The position numbers were made by a program, and so were the translations under genes. Of a stretch of DNA of 64,000 nt, positions 35,938 through 44,071 are shown piece after piece. This stretch comes from Brachyspira sp. SAP_772 (GTDB taxonomy: Bacteria > Spirochaetota > Brachyspiria > Brachyspirales > Brachyspiraceae). Position 1 is the first letter of the stretch; the number at the start of each line of letters is the position of its first letter. The notes under the pieces were generated by a model. The model did no database searches and was not told the origin of the DNA. It saw only the letters and a list, made by a program, of their open reading frames with translations. The stretch is taken from the NCBI RefSeq assembly GCF_009755885.1, contig NZ_VYIX01000002.1, positions 62,001-126,000 of the forward strand. The letters are read 5' to 3'.

Positions 35938-35967
35938 AAAGAGATTAAGCAAAAACCTAATCTCTTT
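35938..35967 (-). terminator. Rho-independent terminator after the portal gene
   Basis: Perfect 10-bp arms AAAGAGATTA (35938-35947) and TAATCTCTTT (35958-35967). On the minus strand the second arm runs into a T-rich tract. It lies 36 bp after the portal stop and just upstream of the protease gene. Confidence 0.78.
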
Positions 35968-36002
35968 AATATATTTATAAAAACATGGAGGTTTATAAAT
36001 TA

Positions 36003-37214
36003 TCAATCTTTATTTACTGAATGTTTAATCCTGAAATAATCACATTCTCCTAATAACCTTAAACTTTTAAAATTCAAATCAAAATATCTCTTCATAAAAG
36101 TGTCATTTATATTATTAATTATGCCTTCAACAATATCGCTTGCCATAAGTAATGCATTTGCCTGAGTGAGGTCTGCTAAATTTTTTGTTGCTCCCTTATT
36201 CAAACCTAATGCTTTAATGTCCACTCCCTTATTTTTAAAAAGTGTTGAAAGCATGCTATCTCTAAAGCTATACCATTCATTAGCATCTATACTCTCGATC
36301 TTTTCTATCTTTCCGTATTTTGAAATAAATATTCCGCCGCCATTATTAACAAAATTTCTTATCTCCCTCTCAACCTCTTTTCTCTTGCTGTCATTAAGCT
36401 CGCAATTTGACACAAAATTAAAACTATGCTCGCCTATATTTTTTAAGTTCCTATTAAAGCTATTGTCCATAGATTCAAGCACCTGCCAAAGCGAATAAGC
36501 ACTATACAAAAAAGGCTTACCTATTACATCGCCTGTAACATCTCCATAAGTAGAATAACCTGCTATTGCTAAATCAAAATTTATATTTGTAATAGTAGAA
36601 TTATTTTTATTTATTATGCTAATAGATTCAATCTCATCAATATCTTCTTTTGAAAAATTGAAACTGTTTATAGAAGAAACATCATAAAACTTAAAACCTC
36701 TTAAACCGTCAAGCTTACCCTTAAATCCATAATTCTTTGCAGATAAAACTTCTAACTTCGGAGTAAAAAAACAAAAACCATAAACCAAAGAATTATAAGC
36801 AGCATTAACTATTAAACTCTTAAGCCCGCCTGCTCTTTTAAATTGTTTGTCTATAAAATTATAAGCATTTCTTACCTTTACACTCTCAAAATATTCATCT
36901 GTCTTTTCTAATTCATAATTAAAAGAATTAAAAATACCCCTATAAAATTGAAGTATAGGCTCTAAATAAATAGAGTTCTCCATTCTTTTACAAGTTAAAG
37001 CCCACTTGCTTGGAAAAGAAAAATCATCTCCAAAATCTCCTCTATTAGAGTGCAAATCTGGAACCCCATTATAATAATTATTTGTAGATATTTTATTTAG
37101 CTCTTCATTTAATTTTTCTATCTCTAAAGTTTTATCTTTTAATTTTGTATCATAGCTCTCTATTATTTTCTCTATTACGGTTTGATTGTTTTGAGTTTCA
37201 TTATTCTCAAGCAT
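36003..37214 (-). CDS. hvp45: GTA portal protein (Hvp45-like, Mu gp29 type)
   Basis: 403 aa, about 46 kDa, the size of VSH-1 Hvp45. The core (SKWALTCKRMENSIYLEPILQFYRGIFNSFNYEL ... NNGGGIFISKYGKIEKIES ... LNKGATKNLADLTQANALLMASDIVEGIINNINDTF) follows the portal layout of Mu gp29/DUF935: wing domain, stem helix and a C-terminal crown. The portal ring is the DNA entry vertex. It is the first gene of the head module, 38 nt downstream of the 23-bp motif also found before the tail module. No terminase gene is present on either side. Confidence 0.75.
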   Translation of the reverse strand: MLENNETQNNQTVIEKIIESYDTKLKDKTLEIEKLNEELNKISTNNYYNGVPDLHSNRGDFGDDFSFPSKWALTCKRMENSIYLEPILQFYRGIFNSFNYELEKTDEYFESVKVRNAYNFIDKQFKRAGGLKSLIVNAAYNSLVYGFCFFTPKLEVLSAKNYGFKGKLDGLRGFKFYDVSSINSFNFSKEDIDEIESISIINKNNSTITNINFDLAIAGYSTYGDVTGDVIGKPFLYSAYSLWQVLESMDNSFNRNLKNIGEHSFNFVSNCELNDSKRKEVEREIRNFVNNGGGIFISKYGKIEKIESIDANEWYSFRDSMLSTLFKNKGVDIKALGLNKGATKNLADLTQANALLMASDIVEGIINNINDTFMKRYFDLNFKSLRLLGECDYFRIKHSVNKD

Positions 37215-37252
37215 TTTTTTATTCTCCGTTTTTTAATACTTTATAATATATA

Positions 37253-37275
37253 TAAAAAATATAAGTGATTATAAG
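37253..37275 (-). promoter_or_regulatory. Proposed GTA promoter/operator, head module copy
   Basis: 23 bp identical to 46509-46531. On the plus strand the core is TATAAGTGATTATAAG preceded by TAAAAAA. Read toward the portal gene it is CTTATAATCACTTATA, followed by a TATATATTATAA segment that can serve as a -10 box. The motif edge is 38 nt from the portal ATG, exactly as at the other copy. Confidence 0.7.
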
Positions 37276-37285
37276 TAAATATTCA

Positions 37286-37367
37286 CCGCACGCTAAACAA
37301 AATAAAAAATATTGATAAAATGAAAGTTATAATTTTTATTATAAACAAAGTATTTCTAACCGTGCGG
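37286..37367. repeat. Family C element, 82-bp copy
   Basis: Ends CCGCACG and CGTGCGG are exact inverted repeats. The interior is A+T-rich. Exactly the same length as the copies at 52921 and 53268. Confidence 0.72.
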
Positions 37368-37449
37368 AAAATGTGTGCTAAATAAACAAAAGCTTTGGCG
37401 GAAGTGATTTTTTAATTAGCTTTGATATAATAAATTTTTTAAGTTTGTA

Positions 37450-37544
37450 AATTTTTTATTGTTCTTTTTCCCGCCTTCGCACCCACAGGCACTTCCTTCG
37501 GTCGCTCTGCGGACTTCGTCAAAGAACCAAAAAGTGCAAGTGTT
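37450..37544. repeat. Family B intergenic repeat, reverse copy, long form
   Basis: GTTCTTTTTCCCGCCTTCGC...CACTTCCTTCGGTCGCTCTG...AAAGAACCAAAAAGTGCAAG. It carries the CCGAAGGAAGTGCC module in its loop. Confidence 0.78.
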
Positions 37545-37600
37545 TTTAGATTTATATATTAGAAATATGTGTTAAATAATAAATTTAATCTACCGCCCAA

Positions 37601-37876
37601 TTAGTTTGAATTGCTATAATAAAAATAATTGCTTCCAACTTGTATATTATACCAATTCTGCCAATGAGAAATTTTTATAGTAGCATCTTTATAGTTTTTT
37701 AATAAATCTTTTTTTGTTTTAACATCTTTTATAATATATATTGAAGGAGGAGGAGTTAAATCACAAACATTATTGTTCATACTACTACAAGATAAAAAAA
37801 ATAAATTAATCAATAAACTAATTAAAAGAACTATAAAAATCTTTTTTAATTGTATCAACAATATATTTAGTTTCAT
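37601..37876 (-). CDS. Outer-membrane lipoprotein, probable o-spanin (Rz1-like) of the GTA
   Basis: About 91 aa from the ATG at 37876 (GAGG lies 9 nt upstream; a start at 37891 has no binding site). It has a hydrophobic leader of ~20 residues and lipobox LFFLSC, then a short mature chain with TPPPSIYI, a Pro-rich segment typical of o-spanins. It overlaps the preceding membrane/coiled-coil gene by about 59 bp in a different frame, the arrangement seen for Rz/Rz1 pairs. It would bridge to the outer membrane in the last step of host lysis. The assignment is structural and contextual; no sequence family is claimed. Confidence 0.65.
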   Translation of the reverse strand: MKLNILLIQLKKIFIVLLISLLINLFFLSCSSMNNNVCDLTPPPSIYIIKDVKTKKDLLKNYKDATIKISHWQNWYNIQVGSNYFYYSNSN

Positions 37877-38147
37877 TATCCAAAACCTCATTGGTCATTT
37901 TATTAATAAGTGTTGTGCTGTTTGAAAAACTTTTTATTACACTAATTTGCTTTTCTTTAAATATTAAATCTTTATATAAAAAAGAATTACTGTTATTGAG
38001 AGATTCTATTTCTATTTCTAAGTCATCTATCTTTTTATTTTTACTTTGCAAACTTAAATTTAAAAATAAAATATAAGAGCAAACAATTAATACAAATAAA
38101 ATTATATAAGTATATTTATTTGTTAGAATCTTTATTATTTCTATCAC
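37818..38147 (-). CDS. Membrane protein with periplasmic coiled coil, probable i-spanin (Rz-like) of the GTA
   Basis: 109 aa. One N-terminal transmembrane segment (about residues 11-32), then heptad-rich sequence (SKNKKIDDLEIEIESLNNSNSFLYKDLIFKEKQISVIKSF). The layout is that of inner-membrane spanins. The start is GTG at 38147, overlapping the end of the putative holin by 32 bp. Its 3' end overlaps the lipoprotein gene. With holin and endolysin upstream it makes a complete double-membrane lysis set. Confidence 0.66.
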   Translation of the reverse strand: MIEIIKILTNKYTYIILFVLIVCSYILFLNLSLQSKNKKIDDLEIEIESLNNSNSFLYKDLIFKEKQISVIKSFSNSTTLINKMTNEVLDNETKYIVDTIKKDFYSSFN

Positions 38148-38403
38148 CTTTAATATTCCTTATTATCAAACTCAAATCCACCCCATACATTACAGAAGAA
38201 CATCCAAGCATAAATACTATTATTGATATACTTGCTTCTTTGCTAGGTATTGTCTTATTAAAATATACAACATAACAATATATTATTATGCCGATTGTAA
38301 AGGTAATAAATTTTGTAATAAGGCTTAATTTCTTACCTATGCCTTTAGAAGAAAATATCTCATCTACTTTTTTATTAAAATTTTTACTATTCATTACTAT
38401 CAC
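38116..38403 (-). CDS. Putative holin of the GTA lysis module
   Basis: 95 aa with two clear hydrophobic segments (about residues 29-48 and 57-76) separated by a short charged turn and a basic C-terminal tail (RNIKGDRNNKDSNK), a class II holin topology. The start is GTG overlapping the preceding stop (GTGA). Holins time lysis by opening the inner membrane to the endolysin. The choice between this and the 154-aa neighbour as the true holin is uncertain. Confidence 0.65.
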   Translation of the reverse strand: MIVMNSKNFNKKVDEIFSSKGIGKKLSLITKFITFTIGIIIYCYVVYFNKTIPSKEASISIIVFMLGCSSVMYGVDLSLIIRNIKGDRNNKDSNK

Positions 38404-38864
38404 CCTAACTTATTTGCAAAAAAAACTATGCTTCCTATAATTGTGCTAAGTGCAACTATCACTGCCCCAAGCCCTATTATTATATTTTTTATTTTTATTA
38501 TGCTCTTTGTTGTAATGCTGTCTTGTAATGCAGACTTTATTTCTTTAATGTCTGTTTTAGTTGAAGATATTTCTTCTTCTATAAAACGTCTTGTGTTTTG
38601 ATGCTCTTTTAATATATATTCTAATTCTCCTAATTTAAACTTTATATTATTAATATCTTTATGTATGTCTTTTAAGTTTTCTTTATTTTCACTCACATCT
38701 CTATTAAAACATTCAAGCATATTAATAATTCCGTTTCCATTTGGAGTGCCATTATTATTTATACCTACTATTGTTTCTATTTGAGTTAATCTGTTTTCAA
38801 AATTATTTTTTTTATTATAGCTTTTATTATAATTAAATATTTTTTTATCCAAACTATTATTCAT
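38400..38864 (-). CDS. Coiled-coil membrane protein of the GTA lysis module (XhlA-like layout)
   Basis: 154 aa. A long cytoplasmic helical region with heptads (residues ~45-120: NRDVSENKENLKDIHKDINNIKFKLGELEYILKEHQNTRRFIEEEI) ends in one C-terminal transmembrane segment (IIIGLGAVIVALSTIIGSIVFFA). This is the layout of XhlA-type holin partners found beside endolysins. It overlaps the next gene by 4 bp and follows the endolysin by 11 bp. Confidence 0.65.
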   Translation of the reverse strand: MNNSLDKKIFNYNKSYNKKNNFENRLTQIETIVGINNNGTPNGNGIINMLECFNRDVSENKENLKDIHKDINNIKFKLGELEYILKEHQNTRRFIEEEISSTKTDIKEIKSALQDSITTKSIIKIKNIIIGLGAVIVALSTIIGSIVFFANKLG

Positions 38865-38875
38865 AAAATGCCTTT

Positions 38876-39454
38876 TTATAGATTTTCTATTTTTTTGTAT
38901 CTTCTAATTCTATCCTCTAATCCATTGTACCCGCCATTAATTTTTTTAGTTGCTTTTCTTATATCATCAGTGCCTAAAAGACCTCTGTTTACCCAATAAC
39001 AGCAAGCAACATTAACAGCAACATTTCTATCTAAAAGCCAATCAGGATTATTAACCAAATCAATATTAAGAAGCCTTCCATAATTAATATAATTACTTTT
39101 TCCTGTAAGCTGTATTATTCCTCTTCCTCTGTATTTGTATCCCTCATCAAAATTATTGCCGAGTCTTCCTCCATATACCCTATTAGCAAGTGCTTCATCT
39201 CCTTTAGATAAAATATCTTTTGCCTCTTCAAGAGTACTAAAATATTTTGGAAATACTTTTACTAAAACTTCTGGTTTATATTTAAAACTCTCCTCAAGCC
39301 TTTTATAATTATAGCTTTCATGGCTTGTTTGAGCTAAAAACATCTTTACATCTTTTTCTTTTGTGATGTTATATGCAAGTAAATATTTTTTTAACACACT
39401 CTCCCAAGAAAAATCTATATTAAGAGCATCTAAATATTTTTTTATATCAATCAT
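38876..39454 (-). CDS. lys: GTA endolysin, GH19 chitinase-like lysozyme
   Basis: About 192 aa from the ATG at 39454, which is 6 nt after GAGGTG (a GTG at 39463 would lie within that site). GH19-type features: MFLAQTSHESYNYKRLEESF with the catalytic Glu, then FDEGYKYRGRGIIQLTGKSNYINYG and WVNRGL. Such enzymes cut peptidoglycan glycan strands. There is no signal peptide, so a holin is needed, and one is encoded downstream. VSH-1 has an endolysin gene in the same module. Confidence 0.87.
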   Translation of the reverse strand: MIDIKKYLDALNIDFSWESVLKKYLLAYNITKEKDVKMFLAQTSHESYNYKRLEESFKYKPEVLVKVFPKYFSTLEEAKDILSKGDEALANRVYGGRLGNNFDEGYKYRGRGIIQLTGKSNYINYGRLLNIDLVNNPDWLLDRNVAVNVACCYWVNRGLLGTDDIRKATKKINGGYNGLEDRIRRYKKIENL

Positions 39455-39464
39455 ATATTGCACC

Positions 39465-40064
39465 TCATAATATTTTTTTGTACTGAGCTTTTATATTGGC
39501 TCTAGTATCTTGCAAAGTATTTAATGTACTAATTTGATTTTCACTTAATAACCCTTGCTCTGCTAGACTATTAAGAACATCATCTAAAAGCTCAGCTCTC
39601 ACCCCGTCTAAGTTTTGAATGTATTGACTTTGTCTTTGCTGTATAATATATTCGTTATACTGTTCTACTGTTATTAATCCTTGCTCGTATTTCTCTTTTG
39701 TAGTCTTTTCTGTAATATACTTTTTACCGTTTTCATTGGTTACTATCTTTTTAGTTTTGTCTAATACTTCAAGCCCTCTTTCAATCATCACAATTAAATC
39801 ATCATTATTATTTTTATTTAATTCTCTAATTATACCGTCATCTATCATTTCATTGTCTTTAAGAGTTATAATCTTTTCTTGTACTTGCTGTTCTAAACTT
39901 TTTACAGAGCCGTCTTTATTATAAGCTCTTATATCTGTTTGGCTTAAATCATTACTATTATGCTCTTTTATAACTTCATTAGGCTGTAACTTAAAATCGT
40001 TAATGTTTTGACCTTCAACAAAATAACATTTATAAGTATTTTTATCATATATAACAAATATCAT
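39465..40064 (-). CDS. GTA virion/tail-fibre-associated protein
   Basis: 199 aa, about 23 kDa; may correspond to VSH-1 Hvp24 by size and position (from memory). The N-terminal ~55 residues are beta-rich (MIFVIYDKNTYKCYFVEGQNINDFKLQPNEVIKEH), a pattern seen in proteins next to tail fibres. The rest is helical and Gln/Asn-rich (TTKEKYEQGLITVEQYNEYIIQQRQSQYIQNLDGV). It starts 1 nt after the tail-fibre gene's stop; its AGGAGC binding site lies inside that gene. Confidence 0.7.
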   Translation of the reverse strand: MIFVIYDKNTYKCYFVEGQNINDFKLQPNEVIKEHNSNDLSQTDIRAYNKDGSVKSLEQQVQEKIITLKDNEMIDDGIIRELNKNNNDDLIVMIERGLEVLDKTKKIVTNENGKKYITEKTTKEKYEQGLITVEQYNEYIIQQRQSQYIQNLDGVRAELLDDVLNSLAEQGLLSENQISTLNTLQDTRANIKAQYKKIL

Positions 40065-40065
40065 T

Positions 40066-42432
40066 TTACGCTCCTATAATATCGCCTACTGTTTTTCCAT
40101 CTATTGTAAGCAGTTTATATATTATTATTAATCTATTTTTCACTCTAAACTCATTAGCAGTAGTATAAGCACGTGATAAATCTATGGCTATACCCCCTTT
40201 TGCCGTAGTAGTGCTAGTAACCGCAGAACTCCAGTTATTTGTATTATCAATTCCATATAAAACCCCATACCCATCACTAACAGCTATTAACCCCCTAATA
40301 AAAAAACTTCCTGTAGCATTCCTACCAGCATCACCTTGTATACCATTAACCCTGCCTACATTAGCCAAATCACCTTCCGTCCTAAAATACACACTTTCAG
40401 TATTGAACATTATTTGCCAAGTAGTAGTAATATTATACATTTTTTTGAACCATACAGAAGGCTCCTCATTAGGATTAAAATTACCTTCAACATCTGGATA
40501 TTGTACATAATATGGAGGTATCATATATCTTAAAGCTAAACTCTCTCCAAGCTCTTGGATATTAGTAACATTTTTATAAATAGGATTAACTGAGTAGTTT
40601 TTATTAGGTGTGAGATTTAAAGTAAATACATCCTCATAATTTATTTGACTTCCGTCTTGATATGCTATAATTAAATCTACAGCATTTATATTTAAAGCAT
40701 TTTGAGTAAAATAATATTTTACTGCTTTTCCGGTATTTGATGTAATCTCACTTGTATTTATATAAGATGATGATAAATTAAAATAATTTGCTAATGTACT
40801 TAAAAAACTATATGATGCAGTAAAAGCCCCTATAGCATCACCAGAACCTTTTATAGCACCAACTAACTTTACAGCTCCATTATTATTTTGAAGATTTAAA
40901 TAAGATAAAAAATTTGTGCTGCTGTAATTTCCTATTCCTAAAAAATAAGTATCTATATTTTTTAATTGTCTATTTTTTATATTTAATGTAATGTTATATG
41001 GTTTACGCTCAAAATCACTTAAATCTGCTTTTGATATAATTAAACTCTTTTGTATAAACTCAAATTGAAGATCATCACTTATACCTTCTATGAATATATC
41101 TCCATCATTAACAGTCCATTCATCACCAGATAAAACTTTCCAAAATATATTTATTATATTTAATATTTCAATACTTTCTATACAAGTTTCTATACTCTTT
41201 ATTACTAATGATATTGCTTTTGTTCCGTAAAAGGATTCAATATTATTTAAACTAGCATTAAATGAATAACTTCCGTCTTCTTGTTTTATAATGGATGCAG
41301 GATAATCATTTGTACCATCGGTAAGTAATAAATTAATAGTTTCTGGTATAGTATTTTTAAATTTAGGAAAATCATACTCTCCTGTTTTACAACCTAAATT
41401 AGTTTTAGAATTATCATACAAAATATTGTTTGCTAGATTTGACCCTCCTGTTGGAATTTTATTTTCTACATCTATTTTTAGTTTTTCTATGGCAAGCTGA
41501 ATATTATTTGTATTATTTCCAAAAGAAGTGTTACTGTCATCATAAAATATATTAGATGCTTTTGACAATATTTCTATTTTATTATCTCTTATTAGATTAT
41601 TCCATATAGGTTTTTCTACATAGTCTAAAACCAAATAAAATAATCCATTATTTACTATTATTTGATTTTTATAAAGTTTTTTAATGCCGTCAAACCAATT
41701 TATTATTTCAATCAGAGGTTTAATAAAATTATAAATATCATTTTCTTCGCTATAAATAAAATTTTCGCTTACTACAAAAAAATTATTTTCATACTCTAAA
41801 ATCTCACCTGCATTATAACTGCTACCAGTTTCTAAACTCTTAAAAGGTGTAATAATAGAACAATTAGACACTAAATAATAATCAGAATCATCGCTTAAAA
41901 AATCCTTATTTACTCTATACAAATAACCATTGTGTTTTATAATATCATTTATTTTATAATCAGTTTTACCATAATAGTTTTTTATAGGGTAATCTGTATC
42001 AAGGGTATTAATCTTTTTTGCTATATAATCAAACATCCAAGAGCTTAATGTTGTATTATAAGCTGTAATAGAATATTCAAATTGTTTATTTAAATGAGTT
42101 ACTGACAAAAAAATTATACTCTTAAAATTAACATCATTTTTTATTAGGTATATTTTATTTTCTTCTACCTCTTCCAATTCTCTAATGCAATTAATATCAT
42201 CTAATAAGAGAGGATACACCCTAACACCATCTAAAATAAACTCCATTTCCTCTAAAGCACCGTTTATGCCGTATCCTATATCAACACAAAATAATTTCTC
42301 ACCTTTAAAAACTTTTATCTGCTCATTATCCTCACTTAGTTGCAATGAATTATTTATTTTTTCTAATTTAAAACTATTCTCGCTTATCTTATATTGAAAA
42401 GGAGCTTGTAAATTATTTTCATTAAGAAACAT
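40066..42432 (-). CDS. GTA tail fibre/host-recognition protein (Hvp101-like)
   Basis: 788 aa, the largest virion gene here, rich in short beta segments and Asn/Tyr, with collagen-like or fibre-tip wording near the end (GRVNGIQGDAGRNATGSFFIRGLIAVSDGYGVLYGIDNTNNW). GGAG lies 9 nt before the ATG. In VSH-1 the largest protein is about 101 kDa; this homologue is somewhat shorter. It is flanked upstream by 577 bp of repeats. Role in binding recipient cells is inferred. Confidence 0.68.
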   Translation of the reverse strand: MFLNENNLQAPFQYKISENSFKLEKINNSLQLSEDNEQIKVFKGEKLFCVDIGYGINGALEEMEFILDGVRVYPLLLDDINCIRELEEVEENKIYLIKNDVNFKSIIFLSVTHLNKQFEYSITAYNTTLSSWMFDYIAKKINTLDTDYPIKNYYGKTDYKINDIIKHNGYLYRVNKDFLSDDSDYYLVSNCSIITPFKSLETGSSYNAGEILEYENNFFVVSENFIYSEENDIYNFIKPLIEIINWFDGIKKLYKNQIIVNNGLFYLVLDYVEKPIWNNLIRDNKIEILSKASNIFYDDSNTSFGNNTNNIQLAIEKLKIDVENKIPTGGSNLANNILYDNSKTNLGCKTGEYDFPKFKNTIPETINLLLTDGTNDYPASIIKQEDGSYSFNASLNNIESFYGTKAISLVIKSIETCIESIEILNIINIFWKVLSGDEWTVNDGDIFIEGISDDLQFEFIQKSLIISKADLSDFERKPYNITLNIKNRQLKNIDTYFLGIGNYSSTNFLSYLNLQNNNGAVKLVGAIKGSGDAIGAFTASYSFLSTLANYFNLSSSYINTSEITSNTGKAVKYYFTQNALNINAVDLIIAYQDGSQINYEDVFTLNLTPNKNYSVNPIYKNVTNIQELGESLALRYMIPPYYVQYPDVEGNFNPNEEPSVWFKKMYNITTTWQIMFNTESVYFRTEGDLANVGRVNGIQGDAGRNATGSFFIRGLIAVSDGYGVLYGIDNTNNWSSAVTSTTTAKGGIAIDLSRAYTTANEFRVKNRLIIIYKLLTIDGKTVGDIIGA

Positions 42433-42672
42433 ATAGATTTACTCCAAATATTTTTATTATGATTATTCATTATTCAAAGACTTGTTTCAAAACATATTGA
42501 AAAGAATTAAATATAAAAATGCATTTATTCAATGTATCGTACACAAAATGCAAAAACTTTTTTACTGCGGCATAAAAAAATTAAATAAAAAACTTATATA
42601 ACAAGATATAATTGTTTAGCTATATACTGAAATTTTTAAGTTTGTCAAAATCATATTTTTAATTTTAATTAT

Positions 42673-42738
42673 TTGCGGGGGCTAGCCCCAGAACCCCCAC
42701 TTCTTTTGGTAACCCAAAGAAGCAAAAAGACTGCATTT
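42673..42738. repeat. Family A intergenic repeat, reverse copy, short form
   Basis: GGGGGCTAGCCCCAGAACCC, then CCACTTCTTTTGGTAACCCA and AAGAAGCAAAAAGACTGCAT. Confidence 0.78.
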
Positions 42739-42767
42739 TATAAATATTTATAGCTGATAAAATTAAA

Positions 42768-42925
42768 TTATTCGCACTTTTCGCAAAGCGTGCCCGGAAG
42801 GGCGAAAACTTTGACGAACTCCGCATAGCGACCGAATGAAGTGTCTGCGTTATTAGTATAAAAGAAGCACAAAAATTGCATTCTTTGCACTTTTTGCAAC
42901 TTTTTGCGGCGGGAAAAAGTTGAAG
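42768..42925. repeat. Two family B repeats in tandem, forward
   Basis: First copy 42768-42850 (GCACTTTTCGCAAAGCGTGC...CGACCGAATGAAGTGTCTGC), second 42880-42925 (GCACTTTTTGCAACTTTTTG, then CGGCGGGAAAAAGTTGAAG). Arms of the second (CAACTTTTT and AAAAAGTTG) are perfect. Confidence 0.76.
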
Positions 42926-43009
42926 AAAAATTTCTTTTAAACAAAATATAGCTGTTTCAGTATATACTAAAAAATATTATTAATAGTTTTGAAATAAGTT
43001 TATAAACTT

Positions 43010-43888
43010 TTATTTGCTGCGTACCAAAAAATATAATGTGGCTTTTATACTATTACTGCCATTGTTTTTTAAAGCCAACACTGGTTTTTTATCTTCCAAA
43101 ATAGGAAAGCTCATTAAATTTGGAAGCCCACTAAAATTGCCTATTATGTTCTTTTGAAACTCGCCTCCAAAATATTTATAGCTCGCATAACTTCCAAAAT
43201 AGCCTATCAAAGGAACATTGTCAGAAATATCACTAAAAAGTCCAAATGAAGATAAGCTTATAAGGGCATTGGTATCTCCTTCAACTATTCCGCATACTTG
43301 TAAATACTCTAAATCTTCCCTCAAATTTAATGCCCAATTTTGATTGCCTTCTCCTGTTTTTGTTATAACTTCTTTTAATACAAAAGTAGAATTATTCTGA
43401 ATACTTTCTATTTTGTTGTTTATATTCTCAATATATGAAGGCACTCCAATAGTTCTTTCAAATATATCATTAAGAACGGAACTTGTTATTGATGTTGTTA
43501 CATATCTTCCGCTTACTATTCTAAATTTTTTACCTGCATAGATTGAGCTTAAAAAATAAGTACCCCTTAAGCCTTCTTTGTTAAACCAAAAAACTTCATT
43601 TTCTTTAGGCATATATTTATCATTTCCAATATCTCCTATTACAGGATTTAAATCTGCTATTTTTTTGTTTGTGTTTGGGTCTATTACTTGAAGTATGGAA
43701 TCATTCAAAAAAGAAAGTGAAGTGGTTAAAAGACCTGTGCTTACTGCAACATAATCAGCATTTTTGAATGGGCTTAAAAGAGGTATATCAAAATCTAAAT
43801 CATGAACCTCTTGTAATGCATTCTCATCTGTAAATGGATTATAGGTGTTTGCAAGCCCGAAATAATTTAATATAGTTCCTGATGACAT
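43010..43888 (-). CDS. GTA virion protein (Hvp32-like)
   Basis: 292 aa, about 32 kDa; matches VSH-1 Hvp32 by size and place in the tail module (from memory). No signal peptide or membrane segment. The beta-rich end (IKATLYFLVRS) and the central FVLKEVITKTGEGNQNWALNLREDLEYLQ element suggest a tail-tip or fibre component. AAGGAAA precedes the ATG. It is surrounded by repeats on both sides. Confidence 0.65.
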   Translation of the reverse strand: MSSGTILNYFGLANTYNPFTDENALQEVHDLDFDIPLLSPFKNADYVAVSTGLLTTSLSFLNDSILQVIDPNTNKKIADLNPVIGDIGNDKYMPKENEVFWFNKEGLRGTYFLSSIYAGKKFRIVSGRYVTTSITSSVLNDIFERTIGVPSYIENINNKIESIQNNSTFVLKEVITKTGEGNQNWALNLREDLEYLQVCGIVEGDTNALISLSSFGLFSDISDNVPLIGYFGSYASYKYFGGEFQKNIIGNFSGLPNLMSFPILEDKKPVLALKNNGSNSIKATLYFLVRSK

Positions 43889-43939
43889 AAAATTTCCTTA
43901 AGATAAATTTTTTTAATAATAGAATATATATTATTTATA

Positions 43940-44016
43940 TACTTGCACTTTTTGGTTCTTTGACGAAGTCCGCACCGCGAAGGCGGGAAAAAGAACAACA
44001 AAAAAAAATTGACAAA
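43940..44016. repeat. Family B intergenic repeat, forward copy
   Basis: GCACTTTTTGGTTCTTTGAC, GAAGTCCGCACCGCGAAGGC, then GGGAAAAAGAACAACAAAA. Directly downstream is TTGACAAACTTAAAA with TATATT 16-17 nt later, a promoter-like string close to that of the symporter at 53.4 kb. Confidence 0.78.
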
Positions 44017-44071
44017 CTTAAAATTTTTAGTATATTTTGAGATTAAATTTGGTATTTTTATAGTTTATGAA

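Larger units (their letters stand above)
37215..37600. other. Spacer between lysis and head modules of the GTA
   Basis: 386 bp that marks the junction of the permuted modules. It holds the proposed GTA promoter (37253-37275), an 82-bp family C element (37286-37367) and a family B repeat (37450-37544). No gene supported. Confidence 0.75.
42433..43009. other. Repeat-filled spacer inside the GTA tail module
   Basis: 577 bp between the two fibre-type genes. It contains degenerate and intact repeats (A reverse at 42673-42738, B forward at 42768-42850 and 42880-42925) plus two copies of the motif ending TATATACT (42601-42629 and 42941-42968). No gene supported. Confidence 0.75.
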
